Assembly (NCBI RefSeq): GCF_016924755.1
Contig: NZ_JAFFJX010000002.1
Coordinates: forward strand, 1 to 64,000
DNA length: 64,000 nt
Direction: 5' to 3'
DNA from: Longitalea arenae
GTDB lineage: Bacteria > Bacteroidota > Bacteroidia > Chitinophagales > Chitinophagaceae
Under the pieces are notes generated by a model. That model made no database searches, had not been told where the DNA came from, and was given only the letters and a program-made list of their open reading frames with translations. Each line of letters begins with the position of its first letter. Position 1 is the first letter of the stretch. Made by a program: the position numbers and the translations under genes. Shown piece after piece: positions 36,901-46,364 of the stretch.

Positions 36901-38715
36901 TTATTGATAACCCGGATTTTGCGACAACCTTCCCTGGTAAGCAGAAAGTGTTGCCTGATCGAAGGGGAACAACTCACTTTTACCTGTTTGAAAAAAGCTG
37001 GCCATGCCTGCGCTCAGCGGCCTGTTATCGATAACGTTTGTAGACAAATAAGTTCTCCACGGCAATGCATTCCAGGTGCCCGATGCAGGTTTCTGTTTCG
37101 GCTGCCAGAAAGGTTGCGCTGTTTGAGCGGTATTGGCACCGGCATAGAATTGTATTTCTTCACCCACGTTCCGCCAGTAAATGGTATCCGGCACATTGGC
37201 ATACCTGCCGGCGCCCGTTCTGATCTGCTCTATCTTAGTTCTTGCCTCACTGAGTTTATTAGCCAGTTGTCCCCACCGTAAGAGATCAAATTTCCGGATG
37301 CCTTCATGGCCAAACTCAAGGTAGCGCTCATTGTCCAGCGCAGCAAAGAAACCTGCTTTATCAGTGGGTGTAGTACCGATCATATTGATATTGCCGCGGT
37401 ATGCTCTTTTTCTCACTTCTTCAAAAGCGGCGATGGCCGCTGCGGTGGGACCATTATTCAATTCATTCACCGCTTCTGCATACATCAGCAATACGTCTGA
37501 AAAACGGATCATGACCCAATTATAACCCACATTCAACACCGTACCGGGTAATAGCGGCACCCGCCAGTCGCGCCGGTATTTGCCGGTATTCAATTCATTC
37601 AGGCGGCGCATCGATTTTATATTGTTGGCCGATGGCACCTGGTACCAGGTAACGGTAACATCGCGCCGCGTATCTACGGAATCAAATGCATAAAAATAAT
37701 TGGGCAGCATAATAATGCCACCACCTCCGGCGCCATAACGCGAAGCGTTGTTGAGGTTGGGACCGTCATAATTCCCCATGCGGCTGTCACTGTTGCCGTT
37801 ACCGCCGCCGGCGCCTACTTCGAACAAGATCTCACCCTGCGGATCATAGGTAAATGAGGTTACGTTCCGCCAGATATTTTCAAAGTTGGGATTGAGGGTA
37901 TGCTGGTCGCGGCGCGCCATCAGGTCTTCACACTCCTTTCTCGCTATCTCGTAATATGTAAGGTAATCGCTGCGGCGTTCGATCTGGCCATTGTTGCGCA
38001 ATGCATAGCCACCCCTGAACAAAGCGATTCTTGCCCGCAATGCCTTGGCCGCCCCTTTGGTGATGCGTTCATTGCGCGCCACCTCTGTACGCCATGGGAG
38101 GAGCTCGATAGCGGTAGCCAGGTCGTTCAACAACTTGTCATAGGTAGAATCACGATCACTGCGGCCGATAAACAGATCGGGCTGCTGATAGGCAGGAACC
38201 ATCGGCGCGGGTACATCACCCCAGTTGCGGATCAGCTCAAAAAAGAATTGCGCCCGCAATGTAAGCGACTCGCCATACAAGCGTTGTAATTCTTTCTTCT
38301 CGCTGTCTGTTCCCTCGGTATACAATCTCATTTGCGGGATCTGTTCAATACAGAGATTGGCTTTTTCGACCCCGCGGTATAACTGCCGGAAAGGATTGGA
38401 GATCTCGGAATTCGTGAGCAATAATTGATAACGGCCAATACCCCGGCGGCCATTGTCGATATTCCCGCTTACGATGCCTTCATCGGAATCATAAGGATAA
38501 TACATGCTGACGCGAATGCCATAGCCGTTATCACCCTGCAGTTCATCATACACGCCGATAACTGCCATGAACGCATTGGGCACATCGGTAAATACTTCCG
38601 GGATGGTATAACCTGATTCAGGTTCTACTTCCGTATACTTTTTACATCCTGTTATGGTAAAGAGAATTACTATAATGGCGGCGCTGATCAATTGATACAA
38701 TCGTAAACATTTCAT
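36901..38715 (-). CDS. SusD/RagB-family glycan-binding lipoprotein (pair 2)
   Basis: A 604-residue outer-membrane lipoprotein with the lipobox cysteine in TITGC at about residue 24. SusD features are the helical N-terminal half (ESLTLRAQFFFELIRNWGDVP) and the C-terminal FDLLRWGQL and LSQNPGYQ. It lies 18 bp after its SusC partner. A glycine-rich insert near 305-330 (GAGGGNGNSDS, RYGAGGGG) is longer than usual for the family. It should present pectin fragments to SusC2. Confidence 0.92.
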   Translation of the reverse strand: MKCLRLYQLISAAIIVILFTITGCKKYTEVEPESGYTIPEVFTDVPNAFMAVIGVYDELQGDNGYGIRVSMYYPYDSDEGIVSGNIDNGRRGIGRYQLLLTNSEISNPFRQLYRGVEKANLCIEQIPQMRLYTEGTDSEKKELQRLYGESLTLRAQFFFELIRNWGDVPAPMVPAYQQPDLFIGRSDRDSTYDKLLNDLATAIELLPWRTEVARNERITKGAAKALRARIALFRGGYALRNNGQIERRSDYLTYYEIARKECEDLMARRDQHTLNPNFENIWRNVTSFTYDPQGEILFEVGAGGGNGNSDSRMGNYDGPNLNNASRYGAGGGGIIMLPNYFYAFDSVDTRRDVTVTWYQVPSANNIKSMRRLNELNTGKYRRDWRVPLLPGTVLNVGYNWVMIRFSDVLLMYAEAVNELNNGPTAAAIAAFEEVRKRAYRGNINMIGTTPTDKAGFFAALDNERYLEFGHEGIRKFDLLRWGQLANKLSEARTKIEQIRTGAGRYANVPDTIYWRNVGEEIQFYAGANTAQTAQPFWQPKQKPASGTWNALPWRTYLSTNVIDNRPLSAGMASFFQTGKSELFPFDQATLSAYQGRLSQNPGYQ

Positions 38716-38733
38716 ACGTCAATCTTTTTGTTT

Positions 38734-41700
38734 TTAGAAAGTGACATTTACACCAAAGACCCAGGTACGGGAACGCGGATAGGCGGCAAAATCAACACCC
38801 GGTGTTAAGGGATCGTTCCTGCGCGCCGTTACATCAGGATCATAGCCCGAATAACTCGTGAGCGTGGCCAGGTTATTCACGGTTGCATATACGCGCAAGG
38901 TTGACAGTTTAACTCTATTGATCACCGTTTTCGGTAATGAATAACCTACTGTGAGGTTGTTGATCCGCAAATATGAGCCATCTTCGACCGCCCAGCTGTG
39001 CAGCCACCAACGCTGTACCCGCACCGGGCTCCAGATCTTGGCATTTTCGTTCAATGCGGCCAGTTCCTTGGGATCTGTTACCCGTTGCCCGGCATCATTG
39101 ATCCAGGTGAACCGGTCTTTCATTATATTCAACATGTTCAGATTGGGAAAAGCGCCGTCGGTCCATTCAATTTTATTGGCATTATAAATATCATTGCCAT
39201 AAACAAAATTCACGAATATGCTCATGTCAAAACCCTTATAGGTAAGCTGGTTGTTCCAGCCTCCCGTAAATTTCGGATTGGCATCACCTATTACCACGCG
39301 GTCATAATCAGCCGTGATCTGGCCGTCGGGCTCGCCGTTGGGACCACTGATATCGCGCCACTTCAACATACCTGGTTGTGCAGGGCCGTATACGCCGTTA
39401 TTGGCAATGCCCGGCTTCAGGGTATAGGTTTGGTTGGCGGGATTGTAGTTGAAATCATCCACACTGAACATACCTTCGGTCACAAAGCCATACATAAGAC
39501 CGGCCGGCTCGCCTACTTTCACCAGGTAATCATCAACGCCATCGCTTCCCTGCCAGCCGGAGTTGCGGGTTATTTCATTTACGCCGCCCAGGCTTTCCAC
39601 TTTGTTCCTGTTGAATGAAATATTGAAGTTGGAATTCCAGGTAAAATCTTTTTTAGATATCGGAATAGCATTGATCTGGAATTCTACCCCGCGGTTAGAG
39701 GTAGCGCCCAGGTTCTGCAACTGGGTCGTATAACCCGTAGTCGGTGGAATGTTCACAGCCAGCAGCAGGTCTTTGGCCGTATTCTTATATACATCTACCG
39801 TAAACTGCAAACGGTTATTGAAGGCAGCCCAATCCATACCCAGGTTCATCGTGGTATTACGTTCCCAACGCAGATCGGGATTGCGCAGTGCAGTGGGCGC
39901 CACGCCGGGCTGAATAATATGATTGAACGCGTATTGACCGGTTACGCCATATAATTGCAGATACAGCAGGTTATCGATGCGGTTATTTCCCACTGATCCG
40001 TAGCCGAAACGGATCTTGGCATCGTTGAGCCAGGAGATATCTTTCATAAAGTCTTCCTGGCTAAAACGCCATGAAACCGAACCCGAGGGGAATATAAGGG
40101 TTCCGTTCTCTGATGCAAATTTCGAAGAGCGGTCGGCCCGCAGGTTAAATGTAGCTGAGTACTTATCATCAAACTCATAGCTGGCCCGGCCAAACCAGGA
40201 AAAAATGCGGCTGGGCGGCTGCGTAAAAGTCGTGGGCAATGGTTGCGTTGAACCGGGGGGCGCAGCGCCGGCGCCCATATTTTCCAGCGCTTTTTCGGCC
40301 GTAATATCCGATGGGAAAAAACGGGTCTCAAAGGCGCTTGTGCGCATGCGTTGGTCAATCACTTCCTGCCCTACCAGTACATTGATATCGTGTTTCTCCC
40401 TATAATTATTCAGCGTGTACTGCAGTACATTGGAGTTGCTCATGGTATTGTTGTTCTGCTCGCCGATGGATGCGACGGGCAATGAAGCAAAGTTGCGGGC
40501 AGTAGGCGTGATCTTACTGAAAAAAAGATCGGTCTGAATGGCTGCATTATCGTAGCCAAAGGTTGACCGGAAACTCAGGTTCTTTACAATGGTGTAATTA
40601 ATGAAACCGCTCAGGTAAGTAGCTTTTGTATATTGGCGGCGGTATTCGGCCCTGGTCAACAGCACCGGGTTAATGGCGCCGCTCGACGCCAGGAAATAGG
40701 CTTCATCAAAATCATCGATGCCACCGGCCGGTGTTGGCAATTCAAAAGGGCGATAGTTGATCGTATGCCGCAGGCGGTTGGTTGCGCGGGTACCGCTGTT
40801 GGTAGTACCGGCGCCCCGGATGGTTTGATCGAGGTAACGGGCATTAAAGCCTATCCTGAGTTTATCAGACGCTTTGTGCTCGAGCCTGAAGTTCACCAAC
40901 TTGCGGTCGAACCCTGATTCAATTAATATGCCGTCTTCCCGGTTGCTGGTGAGGCTTAAATTGAAGGTGGTGTTCTCGCTACCGCCGTTTAACGCCAGGT
41001 TCTGGTTATTGAACTTTGCCTTTTGGCCAAACACCTGATCTTGCCAGTTGATGGCCGGCAGTTCTTTATAAACATCTAGGGTATCCCAGGTGCTGCCATA
41101 GGTGCGCACAAAACTGATGCTGTCGTCGCGGTTACCACGGCTTCGTTCATATTGCCAGCGCACAAAATCATAAGGGCTCATTACATCCATGGTCTCGGGC
41201 AATTCACGCCAGCCGAAAGCGCCATTGTACGAGATCTGGGTTTTGCCTGCACGGCCGCCTTTGGTAGTAATGATCACTACCCCGTTCGCAGCACGGGCGC
41301 CATAGATAGCGGTGGTGGAAGCATCTTTCAGTACGTCAATGGAAGCAATCTCCTGTGGCGAGATCACACTCAGGGCGTTCTCTACCACTACCCCATCCAC
41401 AATATACAAAGGCGAATTGTCCTGCGTAATGGAACCACCGCCGCGTACCCGTACTACTACATCCGAACCGGGTGCGCCTTCCGTAGCAGTGACCTGAACC
41501 CCGGCCAGCCGGCCCTGCAGGGCTTCCGCAGCGGATGCCAGGGGTACATCTTTTATTTGCCTGGCAGCGATGGATGACACGGACCCGCTCACTTTACTAC
41601 GGGGAACGGTTTGATAACCGATCACCACTTCCTGCAGCGTGGTGGCATCCCGTTCCAATTGAATGCGCACGGGTGCATTTTCATCTGCGCTTATGGTTGT

Positions 41701-41937
41701 GGGTTTGAAACCAACACTAGACAATGTAAGGCTTACATTACCAGTGCCGGCTGCGGGAATGCTGAACTGGCCTTTGGCATCGGTTTGCACCGTGCGCCCG
41801 CCTTTCATCTGTACCGTAACATTCGGCAGCGGCGCTCCTTTATCGTCGGTGACCGTTCCCGTTATCTGCCGGGTTTGTGCCTGCAGCAGCAATGGAATAA
41901 ATAGTAGCAGTGCAAGTAATCGTTTTAATTTGCTCAT
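38734..41937 (-). CDS. SusC/RagA-family TonB-dependent transporter without STN domain (pair 2)
   Basis: A 1067-residue outer-membrane transporter. The start is placed at MSKLKRLLALLLF, giving a signal peptide ending LLQAQ; an upstream in-frame ATG adds nine polar residues. The mature protein begins directly with a carboxypeptidase-regulatory domain (QITGTVTDDKGAPLPNVTVQ). It continues with the plug (LKDASTTAIYGARAANGVV) and the barrel ending GVNVTF. Lack of an STN domain means it does not signal through FecR. Control by the divergent LacI-type regulator is the natural alternative. Confidence 0.94.
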   Translation of the reverse strand: MSKLKRLLALLLFIPLLLQAQTRQITGTVTDDKGAPLPNVTVQMKGGRTVQTDAKGQFSIPAAGTGNVSLTLSSVGFKPTTISADENAPVRIQLERDATTLQEVVIGYQTVPRSKVSGSVSSIAARQIKDVPLASAAEALQGRLAGVQVTATEGAPGSDVVVRVRGGGSITQDNSPLYIVDGVVVENALSVISPQEIASIDVLKDASTTAIYGARAANGVVIITTKGGRAGKTQISYNGAFGWRELPETMDVMSPYDFVRWQYERSRGNRDDSISFVRTYGSTWDTLDVYKELPAINWQDQVFGQKAKFNNQNLALNGGSENTTFNLSLTSNREDGILIESGFDRKLVNFRLEHKASDKLRIGFNARYLDQTIRGAGTTNSGTRATNRLRHTINYRPFELPTPAGGIDDFDEAYFLASSGAINPVLLTRAEYRRQYTKATYLSGFINYTIVKNLSFRSTFGYDNAAIQTDLFFSKITPTARNFASLPVASIGEQNNNTMSNSNVLQYTLNNYREKHDINVLVGQEVIDQRMRTSAFETRFFPSDITAEKALENMGAGAAPPGSTQPLPTTFTQPPSRIFSWFGRASYEFDDKYSATFNLRADRSSKFASENGTLIFPSGSVSWRFSQEDFMKDISWLNDAKIRFGYGSVGNNRIDNLLYLQLYGVTGQYAFNHIIQPGVAPTALRNPDLRWERNTTMNLGMDWAAFNNRLQFTVDVYKNTAKDLLLAVNIPPTTGYTTQLQNLGATSNRGVEFQINAIPISKKDFTWNSNFNISFNRNKVESLGGVNEITRNSGWQGSDGVDDYLVKVGEPAGLMYGFVTEGMFSVDDFNYNPANQTYTLKPGIANNGVYGPAQPGMLKWRDISGPNGEPDGQITADYDRVVIGDANPKFTGGWNNQLTYKGFDMSIFVNFVYGNDIYNANKIEWTDGAFPNLNMLNIMKDRFTWINDAGQRVTDPKELAALNENAKIWSPVRVQRWWLHSWAVEDGSYLRINNLTVGYSLPKTVINRVKLSTLRVYATVNNLATLTSYSGYDPDVTARRNDPLTPGVDFAAYPRSRTWVFGVNVTF

Positions 41938-42223
41938 ATGGCGACTCTTTAAGGTTAGAAACAACCAGGCATTCGATAAGCCTGGTAAGTATAGGCAATC
42001 GTTTATCCGGCAGACTTACAGTCTGTGGCAATATGTCGATCTTGTAATATGGGTACTTAATCAGGTTAAAAACTACGTCCCAGGCACATTCTGCTAATCA
42101 GAAGGATTCGGTAGCGTGCTTGCCGGCCATTCCGGGTTTACGAACCGGCAACAGGTAGCACAATATTCATTCCAGCGAACAATTTGTAGCAATAAATACA
42201 GGAGGCCTTCTAAAATTCTGATT

Positions 42224-42290
42224 CAATTCTAACGAGATATTTTTAAAAAATGCAATTTCCGCTCCCCTTTTTCTGTGCAATCGTTCCCGA
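42224..42290 (-). promoter_or_regulatory. LacI-type operator/promoter module between susC2 and lacI
   Basis: Minus-strand order is TCGGGAACGATTGCA (about 42276-42290), ATATCT (42235-42240) and -7 element TAGAATTG (42224-42231), with the CpG at 42282-42283 placed 51 bp from the -7 T. The remaining leader to susC2 is about 285 nt. It contains dyads TTGCCGG/CCGGCAA (about 42120-42160) and ACCAGGC/GCCTGGT (about 41966-41987). The operator also lies 75 bp before the regulator gene, so it could serve both directions. Confidence 0.65.
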
Positions 42291-42363
42291 AACTGATTTC
42301 ACCAGGGATATAGCGGCCTTTTAAAAAAAAGACTATTTTTAACGGCACTTTGCTGCCACCACT

Positions 42364-43407
42364 GTGAAATTTGAGACTGTAACCATAAAGGATATTGCCA
42401 GGGCGCTGGGACTTTCAACTTCTACCGTATCACGTGCTTTACGTGGTAGCTATGAAATTAGTCCGGAAACAAAAAAACTGGTACTCGAATACGCCGAGAA
42501 GATCAACTACCGGCCGAACCCGATCGCTTTAAGTTTGAAAGAGCGTAAAAGCCGGTCGATCGGGGTGGTCGTAAGTGAGATTGCTAATACGTTTTTCTCT
42601 CAGGCAATCAATGGGATTGAATCCATTGCCTATAACCGGGGTTACCACGTTATCATTTCGCAAAGCCACGAATCGTATGAGCGCGAAAAAGTGACCATTC
42701 AACACCTAGCCTCGCGGTCGGTAGACGGGCTGCTGGTTTCCCTGTCGAACGAAACCATTGACCTGTCACACCTGAAACAATTGCATGACAAAGGACTGCC
42801 CATCGTTTTCTTCGATCGTATTACCGATGAGATAAATACCCATAAGGTAACCGCCAATAATGTGAAAGGGGCTTTCGACGCTACCCAGCATCTGATCAAT
42901 AAAGGTTTTACACGCATTGCGCATGTGACCAACTCTCCGAACCTGTCAATTACCAAAGAAAGGCTGCAGGGTTACCAGGAGGCATTGAAAAAGAATAACC
43001 TTCCTTTCGATGAAAAGCTGGTGCATTATACCTTACATGGCGGTATGATCTATGAGGAAATTGAGGGTGAGATCGCGAAGATGTTCAGTGGCCGCCAGAA
43101 ACCGGATGCTATTTTAACAGCCAGCGACCGCATTACCACCTCCTGCCTCACGGCCCTGAAAGCTGCCGGCAAAAAGATACCCGATGATATTTCGGTGATC
43201 GGTTTTACCAATACCAATATTGCCGACCTGTTCAACCCGCCGTTATCGGCTGTGCGCCAGCCGGCCTTTGACATGGGGCAGACGGCCACGGAACTGCTTA
43301 TTCAGATCATTGAAAGCAAACGTCCGGTCACTGAGTTTGAGACCCGGATCCTGGATACCGAGTTATTTACCCGCGAGAGTACAGAGCAGCATCCGCCGCT
43401 TTCCTGA
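42364..43407 (+). CDS. LacI-family transcriptional regulator
   Basis: A 347-residue regulator starting at GTG. The N-terminal helix-turn-helix (VTIKDIARALGLSTSTVSRALRG, residues 6-28) and hinge helix (RPNPIALSLK) are classic for LacI/GalR/PurR. The sugar-binding domain (SIGVVVSEIANTFFSQAINGIE onward) follows and ends near 340. It is divergent from susC2 and the only one-component sugar regulator in the pectin locus. The three matching operator modules make it the prime candidate to bind them. The ligand is probably a pectin breakdown product; this is inference. Confidence 0.9.
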   Translation: MKFETVTIKDIARALGLSTSTVSRALRGSYEISPETKKLVLEYAEKINYRPNPIALSLKERKSRSIGVVVSEIANTFFSQAINGIESIAYNRGYHVIISQSHESYEREKVTIQHLASRSVDGLLVSLSNETIDLSHLKQLHDKGLPIVFFDRITDEINTHKVTANNVKGAFDATQHLINKGFTRIAHVTNSPNLSITKERLQGYQEALKKNNLPFDEKLVHYTLHGGMIYEEIEGEIAKMFSGRQKPDAILTASDRITTSCLTALKAAGKKIPDDISVIGFTNTNIADLFNPPLSAVRQPAFDMGQTATELLIQIIESKRPVTEFETRILDTELFTRESTEQHPPLS

Positions 43408-43469
43408 AGTGCGCAAATACTGTGGCCAAGATCAGTACATTTTTAACCGCGCTACGAACAGCTTTGACA

Positions 43470-43880
43470 CCGTTTTATTTTTTCAGGTGCTGTTATTTTT
43501 TACTGGCCCCTGTTGTATTTTTTAAAGCCATGTTATTCTTCTACTGACCCCTGTTGTATTTTTTCAGGTGCTGTTATTTTTTTGCAGGCCCCTGTTGTAT
43601 TTTTTTAAGCCATGTTATTCTTCTACTGACCCCTGTTTTATTTTTTTCGGACCATTTAATTTTCTCTTGATACTGTTTAATTCTTTTCCAGGCCCTGTTA
43701 TTTTTTTGCTGCCCCTGTTTAGCTTTTTCCAGCCCGGAAAATGAATTACAGCTATCTGTTTATTTTTTGCAAGCCTTTGTTGTTTTTCTGCTAGCCTTAT
43801 TAATTTGTTTGCAGCCTCAGTTCCGGATCTTATGGTTCTGTTTATTTTTTATATGCCTCTGTTGTGTTTTTTTCCGTGCC
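43470..43880. repeat. Array of about 19 T-tract words of about 20 nt
   Basis: The stretch is made of words like CTGTTGTATTTTTTAAAGCC and CTGTTATTTTTTTGCAGGCC following each other head to tail, with two short interruptions. The first eight words form two copies of an 81-82-bp higher-order unit (43482-43562 and 43562-43643). T tracts recur about every 20-21 bp. The region lies in the 730-bp gene-free gap between lacI and rpiA. ORFs crossing it are low-complexity and not credible. Confidence 0.75.
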
Positions 43881-44137
43881 GTAAAAAAAAGCAGCTGTCC
43901 GTTTATTTTTTTCTCTCTTTCTTTCATTTCAATCTGGCACACAAATCGCTTTCAGCTATGCCGAATTTTTTACCAGGTGCCGCAAAAAAGATTTGCTATC
44001 CCCGGATCAGTAAAGTGATCAGATATACTTATTTCTCTGCCGGTTGCAGTTATTACTTTACACTTATTGTTAATTCAGGTGAAGAGAATGTTTTTCCTGA
44101 TTGATCAACTAACGATTTTTAAAATTACCTTCATTGT

Positions 44138-44821
44138 ATGCTTACGCAGGATGAGATCAAACAATTGGTGGCTAAACAGGCTGCTCAATTAGTTCAAAAC
44201 AGCATGACCGTTGGTATTGGTTCCGGCTCTACGGTATATTACCTGATCCAGGAACTGGCTAAACAGGTAAAGAAAGGGCTTTTCTTCAGGGCCATTCCTA
44301 CCTCGAAAAAAACAGCCGCCCTTGCGGCCGCGGCCAATATTCCTTTGGCTGAACTGAATGCCGTTGATTATATTGATCTCACCATCGACGGCGCCGATGA
44401 AATTGATGCCAGCCTCCAATTGATCAAAGGCGGTGGCGGCGCCCTGCTCCAGGAAAAAATGGTAGCTGCAGCCTCCCGCGAACTCATCATCCTCGCCGAT
44501 TACAGCAAACTGGTACAGCAGCTCGGCAAATTTCCCTTGCCGTTAGAAGTGATCCCTTTTGGCTATAAACAGGTGCAACGGAACCTGCGGGAAAGCTACC
44601 AGATAGAAGCAAAGCTGCGTTTGCAAAATGATCAGCCTTTTGTTTCTGACCATGGCCATTATATTCTCGACTGCCCTTTTGAACGCATTGAAAATCCCGA
44701 TATCCTGTCTTATGACCTGAACGCCATCCCCGGCGTGGTAGACAATGGTCTCTTCATCAATATGGCCGACCTGGCCCTGATCGGGTATCCCGACGGAAAA
44801 ACGGAGACTATGAGTAAGTAG
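44138..44821 (+). CDS. rpiA: Ribose-5-phosphate isomerase A
   Basis: A 227-residue cytoplasmic enzyme interconverting ribose 5-phosphate and ribulose 5-phosphate in the pentose phosphate pathway. Signature blocks are GIGSGSTVYYLI (phosphate loop, near 25), TIDGADEID (catalytic aspartates, near 84) and KGGGGALLQEKM (catalytic lysine and glutamate, near 96). Length is standard. It stands 94 bp before the MocR-type gene on the same strand. Its upstream region is the T-tract word array. Confidence 0.95.
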   Translation: MLTQDEIKQLVAKQAAQLVQNSMTVGIGSGSTVYYLIQELAKQVKKGLFFRAIPTSKKTAALAAAANIPLAELNAVDYIDLTIDGADEIDASLQLIKGGGGALLQEKMVAAASRELIILADYSKLVQQLGKFPLPLEVIPFGYKQVQRNLRESYQIEAKLRLQNDQPFVSDHGHYILDCPFERIENPDILSYDLNAIPGVVDNGLFINMADLALIGYPDGKTETMSK

Positions 44822-44863
44822 TTGCAAGTTGGTAGGCGCCAACAAGTTGGCAGCTATTATGAC

Positions 44864-44902
44864 CTGATACAGTTCTATATTTCGTAACTTTGACTGTATC
44901 AG
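44864..44902 (+). promoter_or_regulatory. Palindromic operator enclosing a -7 element, before the MocR-type gene
   Basis: CTGATACAGT at 44864-44873 and ACTGTATCAG at 44893-44902 are perfect 10-bp inverted repeats, 29 bp centre to centre. TAACTTTG at 44885-44892, an exact TAnnTTTG -7 element, lies between them. The second half-site ends 13 bp before the ATG. This arrangement predicts autoregulation by the encoded regulator. Confidence 0.7.
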
Positions 44903-44915
44903 ATCCCAACCAACC

Positions 44916-46355
44916 ATGCACAAGAATAAACTGAATGGTAGCGACCACCTCTATTTGCAGATCGCGGGCAGCCTTGAACAGATGATCCATAACGAGATCC
45001 TGAAGATCGGCGATAAATTGCCTTCTGTACGTATGCTTAGTGAAGAATACGGCATCAGTATGGGTACCGCCTTTCAGGCTTACTATTATCTTGAAGGAAA
45101 GGGTCTCATTGAATCGCGGCCCAAATCGGGTTATTATGTGCGCTTTAATCAAAAACGATTTCCGGCCCTGCCTGCCGCCCCTAACCCTGAAACGCTGGCG
45201 GGTTCGGTGAGCGTAGACGAAATGGTGGCCGCCGTTTTTAAAAAACTCAGCGCTACCGACATAACCAACCTGGCATTAGCGGCGCCTTCCATGGAATTGT
45301 TGCCTGCCGCCAAACTGAATAAATCATTAGTGCATGCTTTTCGCCATTCCGCCACCAGTTGCATTCAATACGAAGATGTTCAGGGCAACCTGGAGCTGCG
45401 TAACCAGGTAGCGCGCATGGCCTTTAACTGGGGCGGAAAAATTACCGCCAATGATGTGGTGATCACTGCCGGCTGCATGGAAGCCTTATCGCTTTCGCTC
45501 CAGGCAGTAACCCGCCCGGGCGATACCGTTGCTATTGAAACGCCTACTTTCTTCGGCATTTTCCAGGTTATGGAGACCCTTGGTTTACACGTCATTGAAA
45601 TACCTACTGATGCAGTGACTGGTATTGACATCAACTACCTGGAGCAGGCCATTAAAAAATCGAATATCAAAGCCTGTGTGTTTGTGCCCAGTTTTAATAA
45701 CCCGCTGGGTTGCTGTATGCCCGATGACAATAAAAAGGCATTGGTAGAACTGATCACCAGACACCGCATTCCATTGATCGAAGATGATATTTATGGCGAA
45801 TTGTATTTCGGCCATCACCGGCCGCGCTGTTGCAAAACCTATGACACGGAAGGCTGGGTCTTGTACTGCGCTTCCATCAGCAAGTCACTGGCGCCGGGTT
45901 ATCGCATCGGCTGGGCCATCCCCGGCCGCTTCCGCGAACAATTCATCCGGTTAAAAATGCGGCACACGATCTCGAGTGTTACTATTACCCAACATGCAAT
46001 GGCCAATTTCCTGGCCATGGGGCGGTTCGATTATCACCTGAAGAAATTACGTACGGCATTACATATCCAGCAACTGCGTTATGTGCAGGGCATTCTCGAT
46101 CATTTTCCACCAGGCATAAAGATATCGAGGCCACAGGGTGGTTTTGTATTGTGGCTCGAGCTCAGCAAAAAAGTAAATACTTTTCAATTGTACCAGGAAG
46201 CGATGAAATACCAGGTATCGCTGGCGCCTGGCAGGATCTTTTCCATGCGCGACCGCTACAGCAACTATATGCGCATTGGCTATGGTAAACCCTGGAATGA
46301 TGAGCTGGAACGAGGCCTGCGGATCTTAGGCAACCTCACGAAAAAAATGATGTGA
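44916..46355 (+). CDS. MocR-type regulator: GntR helix-turn-helix fused to class I aminotransferase domain
   Basis: A 479-residue protein. The N-terminal winged helix (about 10-75, KLPSVRMLSEEYGISMGTA) is GntR-like. The rest is a fold-type I aminotransferase domain with the PLP lysine K323 in SISKSLAPGYRIGW. Such proteins act as PLP-responsive regulators, often of vitamin B6, amino acid or amine metabolism, and usually bind direct or inverted repeats near their own promoter. The 10-bp palindrome just upstream fits that. The regulated pathway is not evident: rpiA lies upstream and repeats follow. Confidence 0.88.
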   Translation: MHKNKLNGSDHLYLQIAGSLEQMIHNEILKIGDKLPSVRMLSEEYGISMGTAFQAYYYLEGKGLIESRPKSGYYVRFNQKRFPALPAAPNPETLAGSVSVDEMVAAVFKKLSATDITNLALAAPSMELLPAAKLNKSLVHAFRHSATSCIQYEDVQGNLELRNQVARMAFNWGGKITANDVVITAGCMEALSLSLQAVTRPGDTVAIETPTFFGIFQVMETLGLHVIEIPTDAVTGIDINYLEQAIKKSNIKACVFVPSFNNPLGCCMPDDNKKALVELITRHRIPLIEDDIYGELYFGHHRPRCCKTYDTEGWVLYCASISKSLAPGYRIGWAIPGRFREQFIRLKMRHTISSVTITQHAMANFLAMGRFDYHLKKLRTALHIQQLRYVQGILDHFPPGIKISRPQGGFVLWLELSKKVNTFQLYQEAMKYQVSLAPGRIFSMRDRYSNYMRIGYGKPWNDELERGLRILGNLTKKMM

Positions 46356-46364
46356 TGTGACAAC

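Noticed and set aside
41994-42010. A further LacI operator (GCAATCGTTTATCCGG) in the susC2 leader
   Set aside because: It has an extra base relative to the other three sites and lacks the ATATCT and -7 blocks at the fixed spacing; too weak to list as a site.
43767-44104. Two overlapping ORFs (83 and 99 codons) before rpiA
   Set aside because: Their phenylalanine- and leucine-rich translations come from T tracts of the word array; no start signal or domain is present.
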